From an uncultured Akkermansia sp. (GTDB taxonomy: Bacteria > Verrucomicrobiota > Verrucomicrobiia > Verrucomicrobiales > Akkermansiaceae), in contig CAJKMG010000011.1 in NCBI GenBank assembly GCA_905200945.1, forward strand, positions 26,594-90,593: 64,000 nucleotides of DNA, read 5' to 3'. Below are positions 8,742 through 17,704 of this stretch, one piece after another. The notes beneath the pieces were generated by a model, which saw nothing but the letters and a program-made list of their open reading frames with translations, was not told the origin of the DNA and did not search any database. How positions within the stretch are numbered: the stretch's first letter is position 1; the number at the start of each line of letters is the position of its first letter. The position numbers and the translations under genes are program-made.

Positions 8742-9437
8742 ATGAAGCAGTCCAAGACAATGGAGCTGAAGAAACCGGTGCGGGTGTCCCTGGCACGCCA
8801 GGTGCTTACCGCCATGGAATCCATGATACGGTCCGGCAAATGGAAGGTTGGAGACCGCATTCCCGCGGAAGCGGAACTGGCCCGCGCCTTTTCCGTCAGC
8901 CACAACACCATCCGGGAAGCCCTTCAATCCCTGATTCACATGGGGATGCTGGAGGCGCGCCCCGGGGACGGCACATATGTGATGGCGTCAGACCGCTTTG
9001 CCGTTGCGGTGAGCAACCGCCTCAAGGAATCCGATCTGCCCCAGATTCTGGAGGCCCGGCTGGCTTTGGAAAAGGAAATTGCGCGGCTTGCCGCCGTTAA
9101 AAGGACGGATGAAGATTTGAAAGAGCTGGAAAATGCCCTGAAGGACTGCCACGGCAGGGTAAGGCCGGGAATTGAGGATGACATGCTGTTTCATGCCGCC
9201 GTGGCCCGCGCCACGCATAATCCGGTGCTCTCGGAATTGTATAACGTGGTCATCCGCCATGTGCAGGAGAATCTGGAAAGGCTGCTTCAGGAGAAGCAAT
9301 ATGACGCCGGTGCCATGAAGTTGCATGATGACCTTCTCGCAGCCATCAGGAAGCAGGAGGCGGATGAAGCGGAGAATATTATTGTGAAGATTGTGGAATT
9401 TGACACCGTCAGCATAGGCGGGTCATGCCCTTCTTAA
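8742..9437 (+). CDS. GntR-family transcriptional regulator, FadR/FCD subfamily
   Basis: The 231-residue protein has an N-terminal winged helix (about residues 10-75) with the GntR signature WKVGDRIPAEAELARAFSVS followed by HNTIREALQSL and GMLEARPGDGTYV. The remainder is all-helical with a spaced set of acidic and His residues (DDMLFHAAVARATHNP, then MKLHDDLLAAI) typical of the metal-binding FCD ligand domain. Such regulators respond to carboxylates or sugar acids. It follows the ABC ATPase by six bases and may regulate that pair; no operator was identified. Terminator-like hairpins follow. Confidence 0.85.
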   Translation: MKQSKTMELKKPVRVSLARQVLTAMESMIRSGKWKVGDRIPAEAELARAFSVSHNTIREALQSLIHMGMLEARPGDGTYVMASDRFAVAVSNRLKESDLPQILEARLALEKEIARLAAVKRTDEDLKELENALKDCHGRVRPGIEDDMLFHAAVARATHNPVLSELYNVVIRHVQENLERLLQEKQYDAGAMKLHDDLLAAIRKQEADEAENIIVKIVEFDTVSIGGSCPS

Positions 9438-9451
9438 ATTAACGGAGCAGG

Positions 9452-9503
9452 CGATTCCCATCATGCGGAATCGGCATTTTTTTCGGCCTTTTTAGTAAGG
9501 CCG
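9452..9503 (+). terminator. Double hairpin terminator after the GntR gene
   Basis: CGATTCC (9452-9458) pairs with GGAATCG (9467-9473) and is followed by a run of seven T, a typical intrinsic terminator. A second stem, CGGCCTT with AAGGCCG, follows at 9484-9503. Confidence 0.65.
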
Positions 9504-9706
9504 CCCGGAGAATGGTTTTATTTTTTTAGGAAATATATATTTTTATTTGATAAATAATGGTTTATCAGAAAATAAAACGGTATGGAGAACACATACGAGA
9601 TGTTTTTTCAGTTGGCCGTACGGCGAAATGAAATTGGGGAACAAGAAAGCGGAACCGGCATGAATAATTCTGAAAGAAAAAGTGTTGCGTTTTGTATTTA
9701 TTGGTA

Positions 9707-11488
9707 ATGAAGGCGAATGTATTTTCCATAATGATGTTGTTCTTTCATCTGTTTCCGGCATATGGAATCGACCCCAGCGTGAGGGGATTTGAAGAATTTC
9801 ATGAAGTGCTGAAAAGTGCGGTTCGGGAACTTGATACCGTTCAGTCTCCGGATCATCTTTCTATGGCTATGAAGCATTTCCGTGCCTTGGTGGAGAAATG
9901 TGGGCGTAATCCCGATCTTGTTGCCGTTCTTGAGCTTACTTCAGAATCATGTCCCCCTCAACTAAAGGAGGCTTATAAAGCGGCAATGGAGTTGCAGGGG
10001 AAATTGCATGATGCCTCTAAACGGCTGGCTATGAGTGGAATGATGCAAAATAAAGAGGAAATCAAACCGTATTTGGAGTTTATGCAAAAGTTTACTTTAA
10101 AGAAAAATGCTCAAAAAAGAACGGAACCGCAGGTGCATGAAGGAGCGCCTCCCGAGACTGAGGATGCCCGGGACGCAAGAATGAAATGGTGGCGAGATGG
10201 AAAATTCGGCATGTTCATCCATTATGGGTTGTATTCCGGGCTGGCGGGGGAAATTCAGGGGAAAAAATATAAGGGATGCGTGGAATGGATTATGCAGTAT
10301 TCCGGAGTGGATAGCGAAACATACTCCAGAGAGGCCCTTCCCAGGTTTAAGCCCAAACGCGGAAAGGCTGAGACATGGGTAAAATTGGCCAAAGAGGCCG
10401 GGTGCGTTTATACAATCCTGACAAGTCGGCATCATGAGGGTTTTAACATGTTTGATTCAAAATTCAGTGATTTTAACGTTAAAACGACCAAGGGTGTTGA
10501 TATTGTAAAGGAATATGCAGAGGCATGTAAAAAATATGGAATGAAGGCAGGATATTATTTTTCCCTTCTTGACTGGAGCCATCCGGATTACGATCCGACA
10601 GGTTCAGGCATTTCTTATCCTAGTGGTAACTATGAGGCTCAAAAACAAGGACGGCGGCAATTCGGGAACCATGAAAAATACAAGGATTACCTTTACAATA
10701 TTTTCAATGAGTTGCTAACCAGCTATGCCCCGGTAGATCTGGTATGGTGGGATTTCAGTCAGCCTAGTTTTCAGGGAGATAAGGCGTGGAATGCGACAGC
10801 ATTGATGAAGAATCTTTTTGAAAAAAATCCCAAGGCAATTCAAAATAATCGCTTGTACCATTCTGCAAATCATCTTAGTGAAGGGGGAATCAGAGTAACT
10901 CCCGCATGGAAAGGGGATTATTCCACAGCGGAACACCATATTCCGGCAACTGGCATTAATGGAGATTGGGAAGCATGCCAGACTCTTAATGGAACATGGG
11001 GATATTCAGCGGATAATCAGGAATGGAAAACATCTCAAGCCCTGATTCGGGAGTTAATTGATACAGTTAGCCGCGGAGGGAACTTTCTGCTTAATATAGG
11101 CCCCATGCCCGACGGATCCATTCCTCCTGAAAGCATCCGTATTTTCAAGGAAATCGGTTTCTGGATGAAAAAAAACGGTGAAGCCATTTATGGAACCAGA
11201 GCCAATCCGCTGAATATTGAACTGACATGGGGACGCCTTACCAGAAAGGGGGAAGATATTACCTATATTTTTGTTTATGATAAACCGGATAATGGAGAGC
11301 TGACCATTCCCTGCTCGTTTGAGGGTGATGTGAAAGCGGTTCTGCTTGACGGAGAGAAAACTGTCAACATGAGTCAGGATAAAAAGTCCAATACCACGAC
11401 ATTCTACATAAAAAATATGAAGATGGATACAGCCGCCACTGTGATCAAGGTGATGGGAAAACGCATGATTCACAAGAGGTCCGCGTGA
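9707..11488 (+). CDS. Secreted GH29 alpha-L-fucosidase with helical N-terminal extension
   Basis: GH29 enzymes remove alpha-linked fucose from host glycans such as mucin O-glycans. After a signal peptide (about 1-20) comes an unusual, mostly helical region (about 25-150). The GH29 barrel then shows FGMFIHYGLYSG (167-178), TSRHHEGFNMFDSKFSDFNV (239-258), and VDLVWWDFSQP, where Asp349 occupies the nucleophile position, plus RGGNFLLNIGPMPDGS. The total is 593 residues, longer than many fucosidases because of the extension. ATG is preferred over a TTG 15 bases upstream. The gene is visibly more AT-rich than its neighbours, which may reflect transfer. A strong terminator follows. Confidence 0.9.
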   Translation: MKANVFSIMMLFFHLFPAYGIDPSVRGFEEFHEVLKSAVRELDTVQSPDHLSMAMKHFRALVEKCGRNPDLVAVLELTSESCPPQLKEAYKAAMELQGKLHDASKRLAMSGMMQNKEEIKPYLEFMQKFTLKKNAQKRTEPQVHEGAPPETEDARDARMKWWRDGKFGMFIHYGLYSGLAGEIQGKKYKGCVEWIMQYSGVDSETYSREALPRFKPKRGKAETWVKLAKEAGCVYTILTSRHHEGFNMFDSKFSDFNVKTTKGVDIVKEYAEACKKYGMKAGYYFSLLDWSHPDYDPTGSGISYPSGNYEAQKQGRRQFGNHEKYKDYLYNIFNELLTSYAPVDLVWWDFSQPSFQGDKAWNATALMKNLFEKNPKAIQNNRLYHSANHLSEGGIRVTPAWKGDYSTAEHHIPATGINGDWEACQTLNGTWGYSADNQEWKTSQALIRELIDTVSRGGNFLLNIGPMPDGSIPPESIRIFKEIGFWMKKNGEAIYGTRANPLNIELTWGRLTRKGEDITYIFVYDKPDNGELTIPCSFEGDVKAVLLDGEKTVNMSQDKKSNTTTFYIKNMKMDTAATVIKVMGKRMIHKRSA

Positions 11489-11496
11489 CCCTTCCG

Positions 11497-11535
11497 AGGG
11501 AGCTGGAAAGGGCGAAGGTTCCAGCTCCCTATTTT
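11497..11535 (+). terminator. Intrinsic terminator after the GH29 gene
   Basis: AGGGAGCTGGAA and TTCCAGCTCCCT form a perfect 12-bp stem with a 10-base loop, followed by ATTTTG, nine bases after the fucosidase stop. Confidence 0.8.
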
Positions 11536-11785
11536 GAAAATGACATTGGATCGCCCTGTGTCACGGATGATAGTTTGCCGGACAAGGCAGTAAAAACAGC
11601 CAATGTGGTTTGTTTTATATTCTATCTGTAAAAATAGAATGAAGCCGGATTGTGTAGGACGAGAAAGACCGACGTCCTTTTTTTCCTGTTTTTGAAAAGT
11701 GGTATTCCCATGAATGGGATGCGTGTGGGAACGGGCTATGTTTTTTATTCTTTAACGAATATGGAAGTTTGTTAGAGTGCCCGAT

Positions 11786-12448
11786 ATGGCTATCCACACT
11801 GAATGGAAGTGCCCGGCATGCGGCGCCTTTCTGGCTATGGAAGATGTGAATATGGCTGCAGATATGGTGTTATGCCGCTCCTGCAATAAGATAAGCAAAT
11901 TTTCAGAGATTGTTCAGGAGGAAAGGGATGAGGAAATTCTTGATTCCATTCCCCGCCGCATGAGCGTGACGAAAACGGCGAGGGGGCTGGAAATAACGTA
12001 TAAGAAACCAAAAGGTGCGGGACTTTTTCTACTGATGTTTTCGATTTTTTGGAATTCTGTAACATGCGTTGCCCTGTTTGCGGTGAGGAAGGAAATGTCT
12101 TGCGAAAATCTGTTCGGACTATTGTTTTTAATCCCTTTTGTTCTGGTTGGGGCTGGTACATTTGCGGGAGCTTTTTATGTGTTGTTTGGCCGCATGACGC
12201 TGATCCTGACGCCAAGCAGGGGGGAATTGTTCCGAGGAGTAGGTAATCTGGGCCGCCGACAGCATTTTTTGCTGGAGAAAGATTCCCGTATTTCCATCGA
12301 GGAAAGCAGTATACGGCGGAATCATGGAACTCTGTATAAAATTGTGGTGGAGCAACCGGGAGGAAAGCCATTCGAGTTTTGTACGGGTATTGAGGAAGCG
12401 GAGGCCCGGCAGTATATAGCGGCTCTTTTACGACAGATGAGAGAGTAG
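11786..12448 (+). CDS. Membrane protein with N-terminal zinc-ribbon-like cysteines, function unknown
   Basis: I do not recognise this 220-residue protein as a named family. It begins with a cysteine pattern CPAC-x20-CRSC (about residues 9-36), like a zinc ribbon. Two hydrophobic segments follow (about 78-98 and 108-132), then a cytoplasmic-looking C-terminal domain with strands and a final helix (EEAEARQYIAALL). The layout resembles PH-domain-like membrane proteins of unknown function. An alternative GTG start lies nine bases upstream. It sits alone between the fucosidase and the sulfatase and is moderately AT-rich like the fucosidase. Confidence 0.65.
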   Translation: MAIHTEWKCPACGAFLAMEDVNMAADMVLCRSCNKISKFSEIVQEERDEEILDSIPRRMSVTKTARGLEITYKKPKGAGLFLLMFSIFWNSVTCVALFAVRKEMSCENLFGLLFLIPFVLVGAGTFAGAFYVLFGRMTLILTPSRGELFRGVGNLGRRQHFLLEKDSRISIEESSIRRNHGTLYKIVVEQPGGKPFEFCTGIEEAEARQYIAALLRQMRE

Positions 12449-12578
12449 TTCTGCCGTTCCGTAATTTCAGGCAAAGTCATGGAACGCCGGAGGATCTGGT
12501 TTGCGGAAACGAAGCGTCAGGGAATTTCTGAATGAGGTTTTTTGATTGATAGGGCGGCTAAGATACGTAGATAAACGC

Positions 12579-13976
12579 ATGATGAAGAAAGAGCGCCTTT
12601 TGTTGATTCTATGCGGTTTGTTTTGCGGAGCGGCAGTGGCGCAGCCCCGTCTTCCCACACCGCCGAACATGATTGTCATTCTGGCGGATGACCTGGGTTA
12701 TGGGGATTTGGGCTGTACTGGTTCCAGGCAGATTAAAACGCCTTCCATTGACCGGCTGGCCAAGGAGGGCGTGTTTTGCTCCCGGGCGTATGTGACGGCA
12801 CCGATGTGTTCCCCCTCCCGCATGGGATTGCTGACGGGGCGTTTCCCCAAGCGTTACGGCATCACGACGAATCCCAATATCCAGATGGATTATCTTCCGG
12901 AGTCCCACTACGGGCTGCCGCAGACGGAAAAATTGATTCCGGAGTATTTGGCCCCCTGCGGGTACCGGAGCGCGGTATTCGGCAAGTGGCATCTTGGCCA
13001 TACGAAGGGATACACGCCGCCGGAGCGCGGTTTTACGCATTGGTGGGGGTTCCTGGGCGGTTCCCGGCATTATTTCCCCGTGAAGAAGGAGGCTGAAGGC
13101 CTGAATCCCTCCATGATTGTATCCAATTTTACGGATAAGACGGACATCACCTATTTGACGGACGATATTACAGACCGGGCGGTCGAATTTCTGCGGGAAG
13201 CCGGAAAGGATAAGAAACCTTTTTTCATGTTCGTTTCCTACAATGCCCCCCATTGGCCCAATGAAGCCAAACCGGAGGATATCGCCAAATTCAGGAACGT
13301 GCAGAACGGGGAACGACGGGTTTATTGCGCCATGGTATATGCGATGGACAGGGGAATAGGCCGCATTCTGGATGCCTTGAAAGCAGACGGTTTGGAAAAG
13401 GATACCATCGTCGTCTTCCTGTCGGACAATGGAGGCGCTCCGGAAGCTTCTTCCTGCAATGCCCCTTTCCGGGGTGCCAAGAGGCAGCATTTTGAGGGAG
13501 GTGTTCGCGTACCTTTTATTATCAGATATCCGGCGGACAAGCGTTTGATTCCCGGAAGCGTTTGCAGACAGCCCGTTTCCTCCGTGGATTTGCTTCCCGC
13601 TTTGCTGAAGGCGAATGGCCGTCACATTCCCAGGAAGCTGGACGGCATGGATATTCTGGAGCTGGTGGGGAACAAGGGAGCTTCCGTTCCGCGCACCTTT
13701 TTCTGGTGTACGGATTATACGTCCGCTGTGCTGGCCGGTGATATGAAGTACCTGCTGGTACCGGACCGCGCTCCGCAGTTTTACAATGTGGCGGATGATC
13801 CCCAGGAACAGAGGGATTTGTATTTTTCCAGGCACCAGGATGCGGATTCCCTCGCTAAAAAGCTGGGAACATACCTGACTACGACGCCTGCATGCCGTTT
13901 TCCCGACAGTATCAGCTGGTCCGCCAAATTGATGAGGGAGTATGACAAGACTGAGCCGGACAGACAGCCAGAGTAA
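12579..13976 (+). CDS. Secreted type I sulfatase
   Basis: This 465-residue arylsulfatase-family enzyme has a signal peptide (about 1-22), the metal-binding ILADDLGYGD (Asp37, Asp38) and the C-x-P-S-R modification motif CSPSR at 77-81, where Cys77 would be converted to formylglycine. FGKWHLGHTKGY and FLSDNGGAPE supply further metal and sulfate-binding residues. Cys-type sulfatases need an anaerobic maturase (anSME) or an equivalent, not seen in this window. The likely substrate is a sulfated mucin or glycosaminoglycan sugar, but regiospecificity cannot be read from sequence. ATG at 12579 or 12582 gives a clean signal peptide; an upstream start at 12546 does not. Confidence 0.9.
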   Translation: MMKKERLLLILCGLFCGAAVAQPRLPTPPNMIVILADDLGYGDLGCTGSRQIKTPSIDRLAKEGVFCSRAYVTAPMCSPSRMGLLTGRFPKRYGITTNPNIQMDYLPESHYGLPQTEKLIPEYLAPCGYRSAVFGKWHLGHTKGYTPPERGFTHWWGFLGGSRHYFPVKKEAEGLNPSMIVSNFTDKTDITYLTDDITDRAVEFLREAGKDKKPFFMFVSYNAPHWPNEAKPEDIAKFRNVQNGERRVYCAMVYAMDRGIGRILDALKADGLEKDTIVVFLSDNGGAPEASSCNAPFRGAKRQHFEGGVRVPFIIRYPADKRLIPGSVCRQPVSSVDLLPALLKANGRHIPRKLDGMDILELVGNKGASVPRTFFWCTDYTSAVLAGDMKYLLVPDRAPQFYNVADDPQEQRDLYFSRHQDADSLAKKLGTYLTTTPACRFPDSISWSAKLMREYDKTEPDRQPE

Positions 13977-14091
13977 GGCTGCGTTAGATTTATCCCGTAT
14001 TTCGTTCTGCATGCCAGCGTTTGGGAACCTCCCACGACGGGAGAGGGGGAGGAACCGCGTGCATGGTTTTCTTTTCCCGCTGAAAAACGCT

Positions 14092-14460
14092 TTATTTTAG
14101 GCGTTTGGGTTCCGCAATGCGGAGAATGTGCTCTCCGGGAAGGGCCAGGTTGCCTTTATCCCGGGCAATCATTTCAAAGTAGTGGGGATCCTGTGAGATC
14201 CAGATGAATTCGTTTTTTGCCTGTTCCATCTGCTCCCTTGATTTTTCCAGATGAGCCTGAAGGAAGGAACGTTCATGCTCCAGGGAGCGCAGATCCTTCC
14301 ATGGCTTGAAACACACCAGGGAAAGCAGCATCGTCAGGCACAGGGCCAGGACAATGGCAAAGAGGCGCAGGGCTCTCTGGACGATCAGGGCACGTTTCTC
14401 CCGGCGGATTTCAAGCTCCGCCAGGGTAAAACGGTGGTAGTAGCGGCGTCTCCAGAGCAT
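14092..14460 (-). CDS. FtsB/DivIC-like septum formation protein
   Basis: The short protein (122 aa) has a basic cytoplasmic N-terminus, one membrane helix (about 31-52), and a heptad-rich coiled coil (about 56-85). It ends with DPHYFEMIARDKGNLALPGE, the conserved tail of the septum formation initiator family, in which DPxYIEexAREklgmvkpGE is common. FtsB/DivIC joins FtsL and FtsQ/DivIB in the divisome. It follows enolase by 28 bases on the same strand, matching the eno-ftsB neighbourhood found in many bacteria and supporting the call. Confidence 0.85.
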   Translation of the reverse strand: MLWRRRYYHRFTLAELEIRREKRALIVQRALRLFAIVLALCLTMLLSLVCFKPWKDLRSLEHERSFLQAHLEKSREQMEQAKNEFIWISQDPHYFEMIARDKGNLALPGEHILRIAEPKRLK

Positions 14461-14488
14461 TCCTTGCAGTCAAACGACACATTTTTGA

Positions 14489-15784
14489 TCATAGAATATG
14501 AATTTTACCACCATAAACTGCGTCATTTCCCAGTTCTTCTTCAATTCTAAGCAATTGGTTGTATTTGGCCATGCGGTCGGAACGGCTTAGAGAGCCGGTT
14601 TTGATTTGCCCCGCGTTCGTCGCTACGGCAATATCCGCGATTGTGGCGTCTTCCGTTTCCCCGGAGCGGTGGGAGATGATGGCGGAGTATTTGTTATCCT
14701 TGGCCAGTTCCACCGTATCCAGCGTTTCCGTCAGGGAACCTATCTGGTTGACTTTCACCAGGACGGCATTCGCTACATGGCGGGAAATGCCCTGATTCAG
14801 GAATTCCACATTCGTCACGAACAGGTCGTCCCCTACCAGCTGGGTATTGCCGCCCATGGCTTTAGTGAGCTGTTCCCAGCCCAGCCAGTCGTTTTCCGCA
14901 CAGCCGTCCTCAATGGAAATGATGGGATATTTTTTCTGGAGTTCCTGGTAGTAAGCCGTCAGTTCCTCCGCTGTTCTGCCCAGGCCGTCCGATTTTTTGA
15001 AGACGTACAGGTTCCGGGAGGGATCGTAGAATTCGGAGGAAGCCACGTCCAGGGCAATGAAGATATCCGTGCCCAGGGTGTACCCGGCCCGTTTTACGGC
15101 CTGTGCAATGCATTCCAGGGCGTCGTCTGCTGATTTCAGAGCTGGGGCGAATCCCCCTTCATCCCCCACGGCAGTGGAAAGGCCGCGGTCATGCAGCACA
15201 TCCTTGAGCGCATGGAAAACTTCCGCCCCGTAGCGCAGGGATTCCCGGAAAGTGGGAGCCCCCTTGGGCATGATCATGAATTCCTGAAAGTCGATGGGGG
15301 AGTCCGAATGGGCTCCACCATTGATGATGTTCATCATGGGGACGGGCAAAACCTTGGCGTTCGGTCCACCCAGGTATTTGAAAAGGGGAAGGTTGAGCTG
15401 AATGGCGGCGGCTTTTGCCACGGCCAGGGAGACGCCCAGGATGGCGTTGGCCCCCAGGCGGGATTTATTGGGCGTGCCGTCCAGGTCGATCATGATTTTG
15501 TCAATGGCCGGCTGCAGGGTGGCATCGTGCCCTGATATTTCCGGGGCAATGATTTTATTGATGTTTTCCACGGCTTTAAGCACGCCCTTGCCTCCGTAGC
15601 GCTTGGCGTCTCCATCCCGGAGTTCCCAGGCTTCATGCTCTCCGGTGGAGGCTCCGCTGGGGACGGATGCGCGTCCGATAGCTCCCCCGGCGAGGGCCAC
15701 GTCCACTTCCACGGTGGGATTGCCCCGTGAGTCGATGATTTCACGGCCGCGGACGTCAATAATTTCCATTTCATTCATGATCAT
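14489..15784 (-). CDS. eno: Enolase
   Basis: Enolase interconverts 2-phosphoglycerate and phosphoenolpyruvate. The 431-residue product shows REIIDSRGNPTVEVDV near the start, SVPSGASTGEHEAWELRD, the metal ligands in IALDVASSEFYD, SIEDGCAENDW and LVGDDLFVTN, and the catalytic-lysine region VLVKVNQIGSLTETLD followed by SHRSGETEDATIADIAVA. The length is typical. Alternative starts two or five codons downstream (MNEMEII) are possible. It lies upstream of the ftsB-like gene on the minus strand, with a divergent 417-base gap to dapL. Confidence 0.97.
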   Translation of the reverse strand: MIMNEMEIIDVRGREIIDSRGNPTVEVDVALAGGAIGRASVPSGASTGEHEAWELRDGDAKRYGGKGVLKAVENINKIIAPEISGHDATLQPAIDKIMIDLDGTPNKSRLGANAILGVSLAVAKAAAIQLNLPLFKYLGGPNAKVLPVPMMNIINGGAHSDSPIDFQEFMIMPKGAPTFRESLRYGAEVFHALKDVLHDRGLSTAVGDEGGFAPALKSADDALECIAQAVKRAGYTLGTDIFIALDVASSEFYDPSRNLYVFKKSDGLGRTAEELTAYYQELQKKYPIISIEDGCAENDWLGWEQLTKAMGGNTQLVGDDLFVTNVEFLNQGISRHVANAVLVKVNQIGSLTETLDTVELAKDNKYSAIISHRSGETEDATIADIAVATNAGQIKTGSLSRSDRMAKYNQLLRIEEELGNDAVYGGKIHIL

Positions 15785-16201
15785 AAGATTTCTTTTTGTC
15801 CTTTTTAGACAGGGAAACAGGCTTTCCCGTTCCGGAGAAGCATGTCATGTCCCTAGAAGTTCCGGTTTCAAAAGCAGGACTGACGCAGAACGGGGACGAA
15901 GCTTGCCGGCTTCTTCAGGGCCATGATGCCCCGCAGAATGAAGGGGTTCCTTTGCTGGGCATCCGCCTGCCCGGTCTTAGGAATTTTGCCGGGAAGAAGC
16001 TCAGGAGAATCTGGCAGGACAGGAGGTCGGCGAGGTGCGTGGACCCTCAAAAGGGCAGGAGCAGCCGCTTTTGCACGGCGGAAACTGCGGCAGGGGGGGG
16101 AAGTTGCGCCGTTTCGTGACGCAGGGAAGGACGGCATGCCGGAACGGGGCCTTGATTCCGTCCCGTTCCGGGTATGGAATGAGGCGCTTACTATTAAAAC
16201 C
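15785..16201. other. Divergent intergenic region between eno and dapL
   Basis: This 417-base region probably contains promoters for eno (minus) and dapL (plus). The dapL frame stays open upstream to 15923, but that extension is rich in Arg, Gly and Ala, lacks homology to aminotransferases and has no good ribosome site. No RNA gene or clear hairpin was seen. Confidence 0.5.
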
Positions 16202-17443
16202 ATGCCTAACATTAACGATAACTTCCTCAAGTTGCAGGCGGGATATTTGTTCCCGGAAATAGGGCGCCGCGTGAATGCGTTTGCCGAATCCCATCCGGAG
16301 GCGGCCAAAAGGCTGATTCGCTGCGGCATCGGCGATGTGACGGAGCCGCTTCCCATGGCGGCTATTGAAGCCATGCACCGGGCCGTGGATGATTTGTCCA
16401 CTCATGAACGTTTTCACGGCTATGGGCCGGAGCAGGGGTATTGCTGGCTGAGGGAGGCAATCGCCAAAAAAGCCTATCAGGCCCACGGCGTGCATGTGGA
16501 AGTGGATGAGATTTACGTGTCTGACGGAGCCAAATGCGACACGGGAAACATTCTGGATATTTTCGGGCCCGGCAACAGAATCGCCGTGCCGGATCCGGTT
16601 TATCCCGTGTATGTGGATACCAATGTCATGGCCGGGAATACCGGGAGTTCCAGCCCGGATGGTTCTTATGAAGGGCTGGTGTATCTGCCGTGCACTCCGG
16701 AAAATAATTTTGTGCCGCAATTGCCTGATGAGCATGTGGATTTGATTTACCTGTGCTTCCCGAACAATCCCACCGGGGCCGTAGCTTCCCGGAATGAATT
16801 GCTGAAATGGGTGGAATACGCCCGGGCGAACCGTGCCATTATCCTTTATGATTCCGCTTATGAGGCTTTCATACAGGATTCTTCCATTCCCAGATCCATT
16901 TTTGAAATTCCCGGCGCACGGGATTGCGCCATTGAGTTCCGTTCCTTCTCCAAGCAAGGAGGCTTTACAGGGGTGCGCTGCGGTTATGTGGTGATTCCCA
17001 GGGAATTGCACGGATATGATTCCGAAGGGAACAAGGTTTCTATCAGCCGGCTCTGGAGCCGCCGCACCAGCACGAAATTCAACGGCGCTTCCTATATTGT
17101 CCAGCGGGGCGCCGCGGCTTTGTTCACCATGGAGGGCATGGCCCAGACTGCCGCTCTCATCAGCCATTACCTGGGGAATGCTTCGCTTCTGCTGAATGCC
17201 TGCCGTCAGGCGGGCATGCGCGTGTGGGGCGGGGAAAACGCCCCTTATGTATGGGTACAGTGTCCGGACGGTCTGGACAGCTGGCAAATGTTTGACAAGA
17301 TGCTGCATGAGGCGAATGTGGTTATTACGCCCGGTTCCGGTTTTGGTTCCAGGGGGGAAGGGTTCTTCCGCATTTCCGCGTTTAATTCACGGGAAAACGT
17401 GGATGAAGTCTGCCGCCGCATCCACAGCCTGTTTGCCAGATAG
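16202..17443 (+). CDS. dapL: LL-diaminopimelate aminotransferase
   Basis: DapL converts tetrahydrodipicolinate directly to LL-diaminopimelate with glutamate as donor, bypassing the succinylase route to lysine and peptidoglycan. The 413-residue class I/II aminotransferase begins NDNFLKLQAGYLFPEI, typical of DapL, then RLIRCGIGDVTEPLP, VSDGAKCDTGNI (PLP phosphate binding), CFPNNPTGAV, ILYDSAYEAFI with the PLP Asp-Tyr pair, and SFSKQGGFTGVRCGY with the Schiff-base lysine. The C-terminal Arg is in EGFFRISAF. Verrucomicrobia and Chlamydiae are known users of this pathway. The length match and N-terminal alignment decide the start. Confidence 0.95.
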   Translation: MPNINDNFLKLQAGYLFPEIGRRVNAFAESHPEAAKRLIRCGIGDVTEPLPMAAIEAMHRAVDDLSTHERFHGYGPEQGYCWLREAIAKKAYQAHGVHVEVDEIYVSDGAKCDTGNILDIFGPGNRIAVPDPVYPVYVDTNVMAGNTGSSSPDGSYEGLVYLPCTPENNFVPQLPDEHVDLIYLCFPNNPTGAVASRNELLKWVEYARANRAIILYDSAYEAFIQDSSIPRSIFEIPGARDCAIEFRSFSKQGGFTGVRCGYVVIPRELHGYDSEGNKVSISRLWSRRTSTKFNGASYIVQRGAAALFTMEGMAQTAALISHYLGNASLLLNACRQAGMRVWGGENAPYVWVQCPDGLDSWQMFDKMLHEANVVITPGSGFGSRGEGFFRISAFNSRENVDEVCRRIHSLFAR

Positions 17444-17467
17444 AAGGGCGTTTTCAGACAGATGTCC

Positions 17468-17506
17468 AGGCCGCGGTGCAAAACACCGCGGCCTGTGTAT
17501 TTCTTT
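17468..17506 (+). terminator. Intrinsic terminator after dapL
   Basis: AGGCCGCGGTG and CACCGCGGCCT form a perfect 11-bp stem around CAAAA, followed by a T-rich stretch (GTGTATTTCTTT), 24 bases after the dapL stop. Confidence 0.85.
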
Positions 17507-17704
17507 CCGGGTGGGTTGATGGCCGTGGCATTGTATTTCCTGCCGGGAGGGGAGCTCCTGTAAAAAGGTCATCTTCCTTTCTTACGGATTTGGACCGGGA
17601 AAGAGCAGAGTCCGTTTTCAAGTGATGGGATTCCGGTAAAGGGGTGTTTCTATGGCATATTCGGCCCTTGCTCCCGTTCATTTGTACGGAGTAGGTTGTT
17701 GCTT

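Noticed and set aside
15923..16201. N-terminal extension of dapL
   Set aside because: Arg/Gly/Ala-rich sequence without aminotransferase similarity; the standard DapL start is at 16202.
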